Source of the DNA: Paralcaligenes ureilyticus
GTDB lineage: Bacteria > Pseudomonadota > Gammaproteobacteria > Burkholderiales > Burkholderiaceae_B
DNA: 64,000 bases
Direction: 5' to 3'
Assembly (NCBI RefSeq): GCF_004346225.1
Contig: NZ_SMAJ01000005.1
Span: 186,001-250,000 of the forward strand
A program made the translations under genes and the position numbers. The notes under the pieces are model-generated. The model ran no database searches, was not told the DNA's origin, and saw only the letters and a list, made by a program, of their open reading frames with translations. Below are positions 7,808 through 17,265 of the stretch, one piece after another (the stretch's first letter is position 1; every line of letters starts with the position of its first letter).

Positions 7808-9004
7808 TCACGCGATTTTCTCTTGCCCTAAAAACCGTTCGACCAGCCTTGCCCAGTAGGCGGCGCCCACGGTCAGGTTGCCGTCGGTGAAGTCGTACGA
7901 GGCGTTGTGCAGCATGGGGGTGTCGCCATTTCCAAGGCGCAGGAAACATCCCGGCTTGTGCTGCAGGTAGTAGGCGAAATCTTCGCTGCCGGTGACGGGT
8001 CCAAAGGGAGCGATCACGCGCGCCGGGCCGACCAGTTCTTCGGCCACTCCGCGAGCGAATTCGGCCTCGGCTTCGGTATTGACCAGGACCGGGTAGCCCT
8101 GCTGGTAGTCAATCTCCACGCGGCCGCCGTAGCCCTGCACATGCAGCGTCACCAGCTCGGTGATGCGCTGCTGCAACTGCTCGCGCACTGCAGGGCTGAA
8201 CGAGCGCACGCTTAAAGCCATGCTGGCCGATTCGGGGATGACGTTGGCGGCGATGCCGGCGTTGAGCATGCCGATGGTGACGATAGCGGTTTGGGTGGGG
8301 TCGATGTTGCGCGACACCACGCTTTGCAGCGCCATGACCAGGCTGCCGGCGATCAGGATCGGGTCGACCGCCAGGTGAGGACGGGCGGCATGGCCGCCGC
8401 GGCCGTGTATCGTGATCTTTACCGTATCGGAGGCGGCCATGAAGGGGCCGCTGCCAAACATGAAAGTGCCCGCCGGATAACCGGGATGGTTGTGCAGGCC
8501 GAAGATGGCGTCGCACGGAAAACGTTCAAACAGGCCGTCGGCAATCATCTGCTGGGCGCCGCTGTTGCGGCCGGCTTCTTCGGCGGGCTGAAAAACCAGA
8601 TGCACCGTGCCGGAAAAGTTGCGCGTGGCCGCCAGATGCCGGGCGGCGCCCAGCAGCATGGTGGTGTGGCCGTCGTGTCCGCAGGCATGCATGCGGCCGG
8701 CGTGGCGGCTCGCATAGGGCAAGCCGGTTTCTTCCAGAATTGGCAAGGCGTCCATATCGGCGCGCACGCTAACGCTGCGCGTGCCATGGCCTACCTTCAG
8801 CGTTGCCACCACGCCGTGCCCGCCTACGTTGCGCGTGACCTGGTAGCCCCACTGGGCCAGGTTTTGCGCCACTAGTTCGGAGGTATCCACTTCGTGAAAG
8901 GAAAGCTCGGGATTGTGGTGGATGTGATGGCGGGTCTTGGCGAGGAATTCGGTCGACTCGGCCAGGTCGTCGAGCTCGCAATAATTATTGCCGGGAGCTG
9001 TCAT
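7808..9004 (-). CDS. M20 family aminoacylase/amidohydrolase
   Basis: This is a 398-aa M20D-type metallohydrolase, a family cleaving N-acyl amino acids, dipeptides or amidated amino acids such as hippurate. Metal-ligand and catalytic positions are visible: RADMDALPI (81-89), ACGHDGHT with C108 and H110, the catalytic pair E142-E143 in QPAEEAG, H171 in LHNHPG, and a C-terminal GSEDFAYYLQ. The ATG at 9004 overlaps the TGA of the upstream peptidase gene (ATGA), and an in-frame start further upstream would lie inside that gene. It is the last gene of the dpp-like operon, so it likely hydrolyses what the importer brings in. Confidence 0.9.
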   Translation of the reverse strand: MTAPGNNYCELDDLAESTEFLAKTRHHIHHNPELSFHEVDTSELVAQNLAQWGYQVTRNVGGHGVVATLKVGHGTRSVSVRADMDALPILEETGLPYASRHAGRMHACGHDGHTTMLLGAARHLAATRNFSGTVHLVFQPAEEAGRNSGAQQMIADGLFERFPCDAIFGLHNHPGYPAGTFMFGSGPFMAASDTVKITIHGRGGHAARPHLAVDPILIAGSLVMALQSVVSRNIDPTQTAIVTIGMLNAGIAANVIPESASMALSVRSFSPAVREQLQQRITELVTLHVQGYGGRVEIDYQQGYPVLVNTEAEAEFARGVAEELVGPARVIAPFGPVTGSEDFAYYLQHKPGCFLRLGNGDTPMLHNASYDFTDGNLTVGAAYWARLVERFLGQEKIA

Positions 9005-10410
9005 GAGTGCGCCTTCGTCTGAGCGTGTTTGGGGGTGTCGCCGGCTCCCATGTCCCAATACAGGCCAGTCATGACGGCGAGGCCTTCGCGCAGTACGGCC
9101 GGCGGCAGGTGCTCGTTGGGCGCGTGCTGCGAGCAGCCGGGGTAGGAGTGAGGTACCCACACCGTGCGCAGGCCCAATACGTCGGTGAAAATGTCATTGG
9201 GCAGCGACCCGCCCAGATTGGGCAGGACGGCCGGCTTCTTGCCGCTGGTTTGTGCAATCGAGGCCACGGCCCATTGCACCCACGCGTCGTCGGGGTCGAT
9301 GCGCGTGGCCTGAAACAAACCCTCGCGATTCTGCGCAAGCTTGACCATGGGAAAGCCCTGGCGATCCAGGTGGCGGCGCAAGGCGGGCAGGACGTTGGCA
9401 GGATCGATTCCCACGACAAAACGCAATTGGCAGCGTGCCCAGGCACGCGCCGGAATCGCATTCACGGGAGTCTCCGGGTTGCCGGTTTTATACGCCAGGA
9501 CTTCGAACGAGCACCAGCCAAAGACCCGCTCGGCCGGAGACAGCCCAGGCTCGCCCCACCAGGGTTCGATCTGCGGCCCGTCGGCGCCGCCATCGACTTC
9601 GCAGTCGGCCAGCGCGCGGCGAACCGAAGCAGGCAGTTCCGCGGGCACCCATTCGGGGATGCGGATCTGGCCCGTGGGCGATACGATGCTGGCAATGGCA
9701 TGCGCCAGTTGTATGCCGGGGTTCGAAATCAGGCCGCCCCAGTTTCCCGAGTGATGACCGCCCGCCCGTGCTTCGATGCTCAGATCGAAGTTGACGCTGC
9801 CGCGCGAGCCCAGAAATACTGTGGGGCGTTCGGCGCTTAAGCGTGGCCCATCCGAGGCGATGAGGAGATCGGCGCTGAATAATTCCTTGTTGGCCTCGCA
9901 CAGTTCGCGCAAGCCCTGCGAGCCGGTTTCTTCGCCCATTTCTATCAGATACTTGGCATTGAAACCCAACTTTCCGCGGGTCTGCAGGACGGTGCGCATG
10001 GCTTCCATGTTGACGCTGTGCTGGCCTTTGTTGTCGGCAATGCCGCGCCCGTACCAGCGGCCATCGGATTCGGTAAGCAACCAGGGCGAGAGCGGTTCTT
10101 TCCATTCGCGCTCCAGGCCGCGGATCACGTCGCCGTGGCCGTAGCCAAAGACGGTGGGCAGGCTGGGGTCTTCAATCCGTTGTGCAAACAGAAAGGGGGC
10201 GCGAGCCTTGGGATGGCTCATGATCTGGCAACTGAACCCCATGGCTTCAAACGCCGGGCGCATCTCGTTTTCCAGATAGGTGGCCAGAATCGGGGCGCGT
10301 TCGGGGTTCTGGCTTTCGGTGGGAATGGCGATGCGCCGCGCCAGGGTTTCCTGGAATTGGCCGGAATCGAAATGGCGTTGGGCGGCGATGACGGCTTCTG
10401 AGCGATTCAT
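9001..10410 (-). CDS. M20 family peptidase (dipeptidase/DapE-ArgE type)
   Basis: This 469-aa cytosolic zinc peptidase of the M20 family is of the longer type related to CNDP dipeptidases and ArgE/DapE. Visible motifs are FGYGHGDV (metal His), the aspartate in RGIADNKGQH, the catalytic EMGEETGSQG, LIASDGPRL and a C-terminal HAPNEHL. It shares a 4-base ATGA overlap with the ATPase gene upstream and with the second M20 gene downstream, so translation is probably coupled. The context suggests hydrolysis of an imported peptide or acyl-amino acid. Confidence 0.9.
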   Translation of the reverse strand: MNRSEAVIAAQRHFDSGQFQETLARRIAIPTESQNPERAPILATYLENEMRPAFEAMGFSCQIMSHPKARAPFLFAQRIEDPSLPTVFGYGHGDVIRGLEREWKEPLSPWLLTESDGRWYGRGIADNKGQHSVNMEAMRTVLQTRGKLGFNAKYLIEMGEETGSQGLRELCEANKELFSADLLIASDGPRLSAERPTVFLGSRGSVNFDLSIEARAGGHHSGNWGGLISNPGIQLAHAIASIVSPTGQIRIPEWVPAELPASVRRALADCEVDGGADGPQIEPWWGEPGLSPAERVFGWCSFEVLAYKTGNPETPVNAIPARAWARCQLRFVVGIDPANVLPALRRHLDRQGFPMVKLAQNREGLFQATRIDPDDAWVQWAVASIAQTSGKKPAVLPNLGGSLPNDIFTDVLGLRTVWVPHSYPGCSQHAPNEHLPPAVLREGLAVMTGLYWDMGAGDTPKHAQTKAHS

Positions 10411-11381
10411 GATGCGTGTCCTTGGATGGTAGGCGGATACAGATGGCAGGCGACTTGGCCTTGCTCATGTTGAATAAGGGCGGGGCGCTGGCTGCTGCAC
10501 TGGGGCAGGCGTTGCGGGCAGCGCGGGTAAAACGAGCAGCCGGGCGGTGGATTGAGCGGGTCGGGGAAGGCCAGGCCCAGACCGATATCGGGCAGCCCCA
10601 GGCCAGGTTCCGGCGTTAGCACTGAAGCCAGCAGGGCCTGAGTGTACGGATGGCGCGGTTGGCGAAACAGGTTTGCCGTCTCCGTTTGTTCCACCACTCG
10701 GCCCAGATACATCACGGCCACGTGGGTGGCGATGTGTTCAACCACGGCCAGGTTATGGCTGATGAACACATAGGTCAGGCCGAATTCTCGGCGCAGATCG
10801 AGCAGCAAATTCAGGATTTGCGCCTGAACCGAAACATCCAGGGCTGAAGTCGGCTCGTCGCAAATCACGATTTCCGGGTTCATCACCAAAGCGCGGGCAA
10901 TCGCCACGCGCTGACGCTGCCCACCCGACAACTGGCCTGGCGTATGGTCGGCGTAGCGCGCCGGAAGCCCTACGCGCTCCATCATTTCGATGGCCTTGCG
11001 GCGCTGCTCGGCCGCCAAACCCAGGCCGTGCACCTGAAGCGGAAACGCGATGATCGAGCTGATGCTGCGTCGCGGGTTGAGTGACGAGTAGGGGTCCTGG
11101 AATATAGGTTGAATGCGGCGCGCCAGGGCGCGGCGATCCAGGCTGTGTATGTTCTGATCCTCGAGGGTGATGTGACCGCCGCTGGGCGCGAGCAGCCCCA
11201 GCAACATGCGGGCCAGCGTCGATTTCCCGCAACCCGACTCGCCGACGATGGCCAGCACGTCGCCGCGATGCAGGCTGAGGTCGACGCCATTGACGGCATG
11301 CAGCGTGCGGCGCGGCGCAAACATGCCGCCCCCGACGCGAAAGGAACGTGTCAGGTCGTGGGCCTGAAGCAGGGCGCTCAT
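10407..11381 (-). CDS. Peptide ABC transporter ATPase, DppF/OppF type
   Basis: This 324-aa ATPase subunit energises the peptide importer at the inner membrane. It shows Walker [10 protein letters not shown] (about 45-53), signature LSGGQRQR, Walker B IVICDEPTSALD, and the oligopeptide/dipeptide C-terminal extension with the cysteines in GCSFYPRCPQRLPQCSSQRP that bind a cluster or zinc in OppD/F-type proteins. The ATG at 11381 overlaps the stop of the DppD-type gene by four bases. A much longer in-frame reading upstream is only the shadow of that gene. Confidence 0.93.
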   Translation of the reverse strand: MSALLQAHDLTRSFRVGGGMFAPRRTLHAVNGVDLSLHRGDVLAIVGESGCGKSTLARMLLGLLAPSGGHITLEDQNIHSLDRRALARRIQPIFQDPYSSLNPRRSISSIIAFPLQVHGLGLAAEQRRKAIEMMERVGLPARYADHTPGQLSGGQRQRVAIARALVMNPEIVICDEPTSALDVSVQAQILNLLLDLRREFGLTYVFISHNLAVVEHIATHVAVMYLGRVVEQTETANLFRQPRHPYTQALLASVLTPEPGLGLPDIGLGLAFPDPLNPPPGCSFYPRCPQRLPQCSSQRPALIQHEQGQVACHLYPPTIQGHAS

Positions 11382-12355
11382 GCCGGCGCTCCATTCAGGA
11401 TGCAGCGCCAGCGATGATCGTGTTCGGATGTGTGCACGGGCACCGTTACTCGACAACGTTCTTGCGCATGCGGGCAGCGCTCGCGAAAACCGCAGCCCTG
11501 GAATTCGCCGATCAAGGAGGGCACCACGCCCGGTATGGTGCCCAGCCTTCCGCCCGGCGCGGTGCGCCCCGGCACGGGAATGCAGCTTAGCAAGCCTTGC
11601 GTATACGGATGGCGCGGGTCGGCAAAGAGGTCGTGCGCCAGGCCTTCTTCGACGACCTCTCCGGCGTACATGACGGCCACGCGGTGGGCAATGCGCGCCA
11701 CCACGCCCAGATCGTGGGTAATGAGTATCATGGCGATGCCCAGTTCCTGCTGCAGGTCGGCGAGCAACCGCAGAATCTGTGCCTGTATGGTCACATCCAG
11801 CGCCGTGCTGGGTTCGTCGGCAATCAGCAGCTCGGGGCTGCACATCAGCGCCATGGCAATCATGACCCGCTGGCGCAACCCGCCGGATAACTGATGAGGG
11901 TACTGGTCGAGGCGCTGGGCGCTGGAGGTGATGCCTACTTTTTCCAGCAAGTCGATGGCTCGTGCGCGGGCCTCGGCCGCGCTGCTGCGTCGATGCTGCA
12001 GGTAGGACTCCATCAACTGGTTGCCGATGGTATAGGCGGGATTCAAGGCGGTCATGGGTTCCTGGAAGATCATGGCCATCTTGTTGCCGCGCAAGGCATT
12101 GATGCGTTTTTTGTCGGCCGCGGCCAAGTCTTCGCCTAAAAAAGAAAGGTGCTGCGCGCTGCGCTTTGCCACCTTGGGCAGCAGGCTCATCAAAGCCAGC
12201 GAAGTCATGGATTTGCCGCAACCCGATTCGCCTACCAGGCACAAGGTCTCGCCGCGCCGAACCTGGAACGAGACATTGCGTACGGCGTGCAGCGGGCCGT
12301 TTGGCGTGGCCAGATCGACATTCAGGCCCTGGACGTCCAGAACGATGTTGTCCAT
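11378..12355 (-). CDS. Peptide ABC transporter ATPase, DppD/OppD type
   Basis: This 325-aa ATPase pairs with the DppF-type subunit. It has Walker [10 protein letters not shown], with a terminal M where S/T is usual (the family tolerates this), signature LSGGLRQR, Walker [13 protein letters not shown], and the OppD/F C-terminal region with [13 protein letters not shown]. The gap to the permease gene upstream is four bases. Together with the permeases at 12360 and 13429 and the binding protein at 14487 it completes a five-component importer. Confidence 0.92.
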   Translation of the reverse strand: MDNIVLDVQGLNVDLATPNGPLHAVRNVSFQVRRGETLCLVGESGCGKSMTSLALMSLLPKVAKRSAQHLSFLGEDLAAADKKRINALRGNKMAMIFQEPMTALNPAYTIGNQLMESYLQHRRSSAAEARARAIDLLEKVGITSSAQRLDQYPHQLSGGLRQRVMIAMALMCSPELLIADEPSTALDVTIQAQILRLLADLQQELGIAMILITHDLGVVARIAHRVAVMYAGEVVEEGLAHDLFADPRHPYTQGLLSCIPVPGRTAPGGRLGTIPGVVPSLIGEFQGCGFRERCPHAQERCRVTVPVHTSEHDHRWRCILNGAPA

Positions 12356-12359
12356 AGGC

Positions 12360-13307
12360 CTAAGACCTCCCTTCGGGCGAGAGTAGATCGTGCAGCCCGT
12401 CGCCCGCCAGGTTGATCGAGAAAATCAGCAAGGCCAGCGCGCTGCCCGGCAAGGCAATAAGCCAGAACGAAAAAAACATATAGGTCTTGGCTTCCGAAAT
12501 CATCAGCCCCCAGGAAGGCAACGGCGGTTGCACGCCCAGGCCCAGAAAGGACAGTGCGGCTTCGAGCAGAATGGCGCTGGCTGCTTCAAGGGTAGCGATC
12601 ACGATCAGATGAGGAACGACATTGGGCAGCACCTCTTGCAACAGTATCCGCAAGGTGGAGGCTCCCGCCGATTGTGCGGCTGCTACGTAATCCAGCGAAC
12701 GTACTTGCTGAGTGGCGCTGCGCATGACCACGGCATAACGGTCCCATTTGAGCAGGCCCAGCACGATGATGACTACCCACAAAGAGCTGCCCATGATCGC
12801 AACGGTGGCCAATGCGACCAGTATCACCGGCATCGACAGACGGGTTGTCACCAGGAAAGACACGAGCATGTCGGTCTTGCCGCCGAAATAGCCGGCCAGC
12901 ATACCCATGGTTGCGCCTATCAGCCCGGAAATCAGGGCGACGCTGGCACCGATAAGCAGGGAAATGCGCGCACCGTAAAACAGGCGCGAAAGATAGTCGC
13001 GACCCAGCGGATCGGTGCCCAGGGGGTGCACCCAGGACCCTCTGGCATACCAAACGGGGGGGACGTTGCGGTTGATCAGGTTTTGCGTGTAGGGATCGTG
13101 CGGCGATAGCCAGGGGGCGAAGATGGCAATCAGGAAGATCAGCAGCAACAGGCCACCGCCCACCATGAACGCCTTGTTGCGCCGCGCGCGGCGCCAGAAA
13201 CCGTGTTTGGAAATGGCTGCGCCAGGCGCGTTTGCGGGTGCGCCACTCATGGTGTTTCCCGTGTCGATCGCGACCGCGGATTCTTTGCCTGAGCTGTTTG
13301 ATTTCAT
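12360..13307 (-). CDS. Peptide ABC transporter permease, DppC type
   Basis: This 315-aa inner-membrane permease has six predicted helices. The N-terminal OppC/DppC segment KAFMVGGGLLLLIFLIAIFAPWLSPHDPY is followed by the EAA-loop region DYVAAAQSAGASTLRILLQEVLPN, which docks on the ATPase. ATG at 13307 is used; a TTG two codons upstream (13313) is possible. A composite hairpin repeat separates it from the DppB-type gene, so the two permeases may be expressed at different levels. Confidence 0.92.
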   Translation of the reverse strand: MKSNSSGKESAVAIDTGNTMSGAPANAPGAAISKHGFWRRARRNKAFMVGGGLLLLIFLIAIFAPWLSPHDPYTQNLINRNVPPVWYARGSWVHPLGTDPLGRDYLSRLFYGARISLLIGASVALISGLIGATMGMLAGYFGGKTDMLVSFLVTTRLSMPVILVALATVAIMGSSLWVVIIVLGLLKWDRYAVVMRSATQQVRSLDYVAAAQSAGASTLRILLQEVLPNVVPHLIVIATLEAASAILLEAALSFLGLGVQPPLPSWGLMISEAKTYMFFSFWLIALPGSALALLIFSINLAGDGLHDLLSPEGRS

Positions 13308-13339
13308 GTTCAAGGCGTCTCAATGGGCGGTCGGGTTTT

Positions 13340-13408
13340 GGCACCCACAAGGGGTGCCGCTACATGAGCAGCTGGTACGTTTTTGTAGCGGCACCCCTTG
13401 TGGGTGCC
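13340..13408. repeat. Composite ACAAG repeat (69 bp) between dppB- and dppC-like genes
   Basis: A plus type A hairpin (13340-13364), a 19-base spacer and a minus type A hairpin (13384-13408). It lies inside the operon, between two permease genes. Confidence 0.92.
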
Positions 13409-13428
13409 ATTTATCTTCAATGTCATAT

Positions 13429-14346
13429 CTACGCCACCCTGATACGCGGATCGAGCCATGCATTGGCAATGTCGGAGGCCAGCGTCAGCAGCACATAAAT
13501 GACCGAGAGCAACAACACAATCAGCTGCATCACCGGAAAATCCTTGAAGGTAATGCTCTGGTAAGCCAGATACCCGAGCCCGTCCAGCGCGAAAATGGTT
13601 TCCACCACGACCGAGCCGCCCAGCAGAAAGCCCAGTTGCACGGCGGTCAGGGCTACGACAGGCACGATGGCGTTGCGTAGCGCGTGCTTGAAAATAACGC
13701 GTCCGGTGGATAAGCCTTTGGCGCGCGCTGTACGAATATAGTCGGCCTCGAGCACCTCGACCATGCCGGCGCGTATCAGGCGCATGAAGGCGGGTGCCAC
13801 GTAATAGCCCAGTGATATGGCCGGCATGACGAAATGCTGCCAGGTTCCGCTGCCCGATACCGGCAGAATGTGCAGCGAAATCGACAGCAGCATAATCAGC
13901 AGCAGCGCAAAAAAGAAATTGGGCAGCGCCTGGCCTACCACAGCCACCGCTAGGCACAGGCGGTCGATCCAGCTATTTCTGTAAATGGCGGCCAGCACTC
14001 CCAGGGGTACGGATATCCCCAAGGCCACGGCAAGCGCGGCCACGCCCAGGATCAGGGTGGTTTGCAGTTTCTCGAAAATAAGCGGGCCGGCGGGTGTTTT
14101 GAAGTAGATCGAATCGCCGAAGTTGCCATGCAATATTTTGCCCAGCCAATCGAAATATTGCACGGGCAAGGGCCGGTCAAAGCCGTAGGTCTGACGTATC
14201 AGGTCGATGTCGGCCTGTCGTGCGCCTTCACCGGCGATCGCAATAGCCGGATCGCCCGACAGGCGCAGCAAGAGGAAGGCGATGATCGATACGGTCAGCG
14301 CCACCAGCACCGCCAGCGCCAGCCGTTTTATGATGTACGCAGACAT
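13429..14346 (-). CDS. Peptide ABC transporter permease, DppB type
   Basis: This 305-aa permease shows the DppB/OppB N-terminus (MSAYIIKRLALAVLVALTVSIIAFLL), six predicted membrane helices and the coupling loop EADYIRTARAKGLSTGRVIFKHALRNA (about 205-231). It ends in WLDPRIRVA, a common OppB/DppB ending. It is flanked on both sides by composite hairpin repeats rather than by overlapping genes, unlike the downstream part of the operon. Confidence 0.93.
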   Translation of the reverse strand: MSAYIIKRLALAVLVALTVSIIAFLLLRLSGDPAIAIAGEGARQADIDLIRQTYGFDRPLPVQYFDWLGKILHGNFGDSIYFKTPAGPLIFEKLQTTLILGVAALAVALGISVPLGVLAAIYRNSWIDRLCLAVAVVGQALPNFFFALLLIMLLSISLHILPVSGSGTWQHFVMPAISLGYYVAPAFMRLIRAGMVEVLEADYIRTARAKGLSTGRVIFKHALRNAIVPVVALTAVQLGFLLGGSVVVETIFALDGLGYLAYQSITFKDFPVMQLIVLLLSVIYVLLTLASDIANAWLDPRIRVA

Positions 14347-14405
14347 AAATCTGATCCTTCCTGCTGCTTGTCGATGGTTTGCTGATGGAGTGGTTTGTTG
14401 ATGAT

Positions 14406-14474
14406 GGCACCCACAAGGGGTGCCGCTACAAAAACGTGCCAGTAGTTAATGTAGCGGCACCCCTTGTGGGTGCG
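14406..14474. repeat. Composite ACAAG repeat (69 bp) between dppA- and dppB-like genes
   Basis: Plus type A (14406-14430), 19-base spacer, minus type A (14450-14474). The outermost base pair of the second hairpin is a C/C mismatch. It lies inside the operon just after the binding-protein gene. Confidence 0.92.
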
Positions 14475-14486
14475 CCAGAATCGTGC

Positions 14487-16028
14487 CTACTTCCAGCTCA
14501 TTTCCCAGAAACGCACCAGCTCATCGGGATAGGCCTTGAAACTCAATTCCTTGTTGGCCACGTAATAGACCGGCAATGACCACAACGGTACGCCGTAGGC
14601 CTGGTCGGCGATCCGGTCCAGCGCCTTTTTGTAGGCATCTTTGCGCACCTGCGGGTCGACCGAGTTGTTGCCTTTATTCAGCCATTCGATCACTTGTTTG
14701 TCATGGGTTACGTCGTCCGAGCCGCCGCCATAAAACACCGGTGTCGATGCCGATACATCGTTCACCGAAAAGGAACCCCAGGTTTGATTGACCAGTTCCG
14801 ACTTGTTGGAGCGGTTCATGTCGCGCATGGCGGCGTATTGCAGGAAGTTGAGTTTGGCCTTGATTCCTACCGCTTTCAGGTTGCCGATAATGGCTTCGAT
14901 CTGGTTGCGTTCGCGATAGGCCAGGATGCTGATGTCAAAGCCATTGGGAAAGCCCGCTTCGGCCAACAGCTTTTTCGACAAGGCCGGGTCGTACGTGTAG
15001 CGCGGTGCGCCTTCGTCGGTGCAGCCGAACTGCGAGGGGAAGCACATGGTGTTGAGGACCCGTGCACCCGCCCCGACAATATTCTTGGCAATGGAGGCGC
15101 GGTCTATGGCATGGATAATGGCCTGGCGCACTCGTATGTCTTTTAACTGGGGCAAGGGAGAACCGTCGCGCATGTTCATCTGAAGAAACGAAATCCGCAT
15201 GGTTTCGCCGCTGACCACTTGCAGGTTCGGCACCTGGGCGGCCTGATCGGCCTGATCCTTGGGCACGTACATGATGAAGTCCACGCCCGAAGACAGTGCC
15301 TCGGCCATCTGGGTCTGGCGGTCTGGAATAAAGCGGATTTCAATTTTGCCGATCTTGGCATGCGCCTTGGGCGAATCGGCGAAATAATGGGGGTTGCGCA
15401 CCAGCGTAATCGACTTGCCCGGGGTGTATTGCGACACCATGTAGGGGCCTGTGCCGACGGGCTTGGCATTCATGCCTTTAGGGCCCACCTCTTTGTAGTA
15501 TTTGGCAGGGTGTATGACCACGGGGCCCGCCAGATACTCGATAGCGGCCGGGAACACCCCTTTGGTGGTCAGCCTTACCTTGTATTTGCCCAGCTTTTCG
15601 GCCTTTGCAATCCAGTTGACGTTTTGCTGGGTGGTTACCTTGTTTTTGGGGTCGGCAATGAAGTTGAGCGTGTACACCACCGAATCCGCGTCGAAGTCTT
15701 CGCCATTGTGAAATTTGATGCCCTGGCGCAATTCGAAATCGATCGTGTGGTCATCGACCTGCTTCCAGCTTTTGGCCAGCAGCCCTTTGTATTCATTGGT
15801 TTCCGGGTCGCGGTAAATGAGCGTATCCCAGACATTGGCGCCGATGATCACGCCTATGCGCACATTATTGAAGTAGGGATCCACGCTTTCGGGTGCCTGA
15901 TCGTAGGCAAAACGCAGCGTATCGTCTTTTTTGTTGGCCGATGCCGGGCCGCTGAAGGCCATCAAGCCGCTTACGAGCGAGCAGACGGCAAGCCGCGCCA
16001 CCCAGTGTCCGGTTTTCAGAATATTCAT
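14487..16028 (-). CDS. Peptide ABC transporter binding protein, DppA type
   Basis: This 513-aa periplasmic binding protein belongs to family 5 (DppA/OppA/NikA). A signal peptide lies at residues 1-31 (cleavage after PASA). Family landmarks are FAYDQAPESVDPYFNN, GLLAKSWKQVDDHTIDFELRQGIKFHNGEDF and PVGTGPYMV. The ATG at 16028 has a strong GGAGG site. It is the first gene of a seven-gene operon running down to 7808. A FadR-type palindrome lies about 55-65 bases upstream. Two M20 peptidases in the same operon point to a peptide or N-acylated amino acid as substrate. Confidence 0.93.
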   Translation of the reverse strand: MNILKTGHWVARLAVCSLVSGLMAFSGPASANKKDDTLRFAYDQAPESVDPYFNNVRIGVIIGANVWDTLIYRDPETNEYKGLLAKSWKQVDDHTIDFELRQGIKFHNGEDFDADSVVYTLNFIADPKNKVTTQQNVNWIAKAEKLGKYKVRLTTKGVFPAAIEYLAGPVVIHPAKYYKEVGPKGMNAKPVGTGPYMVSQYTPGKSITLVRNPHYFADSPKAHAKIGKIEIRFIPDRQTQMAEALSSGVDFIMYVPKDQADQAAQVPNLQVVSGETMRISFLQMNMRDGSPLPQLKDIRVRQAIIHAIDRASIAKNIVGAGARVLNTMCFPSQFGCTDEGAPRYTYDPALSKKLLAEAGFPNGFDISILAYRERNQIEAIIGNLKAVGIKAKLNFLQYAAMRDMNRSNKSELVNQTWGSFSVNDVSASTPVFYGGGSDDVTHDKQVIEWLNKGNNSVDPQVRKDAYKKALDRIADQAYGVPLWSLPVYYVANKELSFKAYPDELVRFWEMSWK

Positions 16029-16081
16029 GGATCTCCCTCCGCAATGGGTGTGCGCAATACACGCCCGGTATTTGTTTTAAT

Positions 16082-16094
16082 GTGGTCTGACCAC
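16082..16094. promoter_or_regulatory. Predicted GntR/FadR-type operator upstream of the dpp/M20 operon
   Basis: The perfect palindrome GTGGTCTGACCAC matches the TGGTnnGACCA core recognised by FadR-subfamily GntR regulators. It lies just downstream of a TATAGT-like -10 element on the minus strand (16109-16114), as expected for a repressor site near the transcription start of the binding-protein gene. No GntR gene is in the window. Confidence 0.6.
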
Positions 16095-16182
16095 TTGAGC
16101 ACCATTTAACTATAGGCTCTAGCCAGTTTGCTCTTGTGGTTTACCCTAAAATTCAGACTTTCGATGTGGCATCGGCTTTGGT

Positions 16183-17265
16183 TCATAAGGATGGAAATAC
16201 CCAAACCTGGTCGTCGGGCAGCATCAGATGATGATTCCCGGGCGCGCGGCTGTTCAGGCCATAGGCGCGCAGGGCCAGAGCCTGCGCCGGGTTTTCATCG
16301 GCTGCGCGAAATACATATTCCCACCGGTCGCCCAGATACATGCTGGTTACCAGCGGCATTTCCAGGCTGTTGTCGGTAGCGCTGTCGGCCAGCCGCACCT
16401 GTTCCACACGAATGATGGCCACTGCGTCCCTGCCGGCCTCCAGGCCCGCGCCGGCCTTGCCCCACAACGACCATCCGCGGCCCTGGATGCGGGCGCGGCC
16501 GTCTTGCACCTCGGTCACGCGGCCGGGCAGGCGGTTGTTGCTGCCCATGAATTCGGCGCAGAACAAGGTGGTGGGCGAACCGTACATTTCCTGGGGGGTG
16601 CCTTGCTGTTCGATTTTGCCGTTGTTGAGCAGCAGGATGCGGTCCGAAATGGCCATGGCTTCGGCTTGGTCGTGCGTGACCATTAGCGCCGAAAGGCCCA
16701 GGCGCATGATCAGCTCGCGCAGGAACGCGCGCGCTTCTTCCCGCAGTTTGGCGTCCAGATTTGAAAGCGGTTCGTCCAGTAAAAGCACGGGTGGGTTATA
16801 GACCAGTGCCCGGCCTATCGCCACGCGTTGCTGCTGCCCGCCCGAGAGTTCGTGCGGGTGGCGCGCGCCAAGGTGGCCCAGCCCCAGTTGGTCGAGCACT
16901 TTTTGTACACGTTCGCGCAGTTCGGCACCCGCAACCTTGCGCAATTTGAGTGGATAGGCCACGTTTTCATAGACGGTCTTGTGTGGCCACAGGGCGTAGG
17001 ATTGAAACACCAGCCCCAAATCCCGGAACTCGGCGGCCACTTCGCTGTGGGTGGCGTCGTCGAAGACGATACGCTCGTTGATGGTAATGCGGCCTTTTTT
17101 GGCGGCTTCCAGGCCGGCGACGGCGCGCAGCAGCGTCGTCTTGCCGCTGCCCGAAGGGCCCAGCAAAGACACCACTTCGCCGCGCCGCAGTTCCATGGAA
17201 ACGCCTTTGAGCACGGGGTTGCTGCCGTAATCCAGATGCAGGTTTTCAACGCTTAGCTCAATCAT
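16183..17265 (-). CDS. ABC transporter ATPase, FbpC/PotA type
   Basis: This 360-aa ATPase has a C-terminal TOBE domain and energises the importer encoded upstream. It shows Walker A GPSGSGKTT (about 36-44), signature LSGGQQQR, Walker B VLLLDEPLSNLD, the switch histidine in LMVTHDQAEAM, and TOBE motifs beyond residue 250 (CAEFMGSNNRLPG). Its start overlaps the permease stop by eight bases, so translation is coupled. Relatives move ferric iron, 2-aminoethylphosphonate, thiamine or spermidine. Confidence 0.92.
   Translation of the reverse strand: MIELSVENLHLDYGSNPVLKGVSMELRRGEVVSLLGPSGSGKTTLLRAVAGLEAAKKGRITINERIVFDDATHSEVAAEFRDLGLVFQSYALWPHKTVYENVAYPLKLRKVAGAELRERVQKVLDQLGLGHLGARHPHELSGGQQQRVAIGRALVYNPPVLLLDEPLSNLDAKLREEARAFLRELIMRLGLSALMVTHDQAEAMAISDRILLLNNGKIEQQGTPQEMYGSPTTLFCAEFMGSNNRLPGRVTEVQDGRARIQGRGWSLWGKAGAGLEAGRDAVAIIRVEQVRLADSATDNSLEMPLVTSMYLGDRWEYVFRAADENPAQALALRAYGLNSRAPGNHHLMLPDDQVWVFPSL

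Noticed and set aside
11382-12242. N-terminal extension of the DppF-type ATPase to 611 aa
   Set aside because: The extra part is the out-of-frame shadow of the overlapping DppD-type gene; the ATG at 11381 with an ATGA overlap explains the start.
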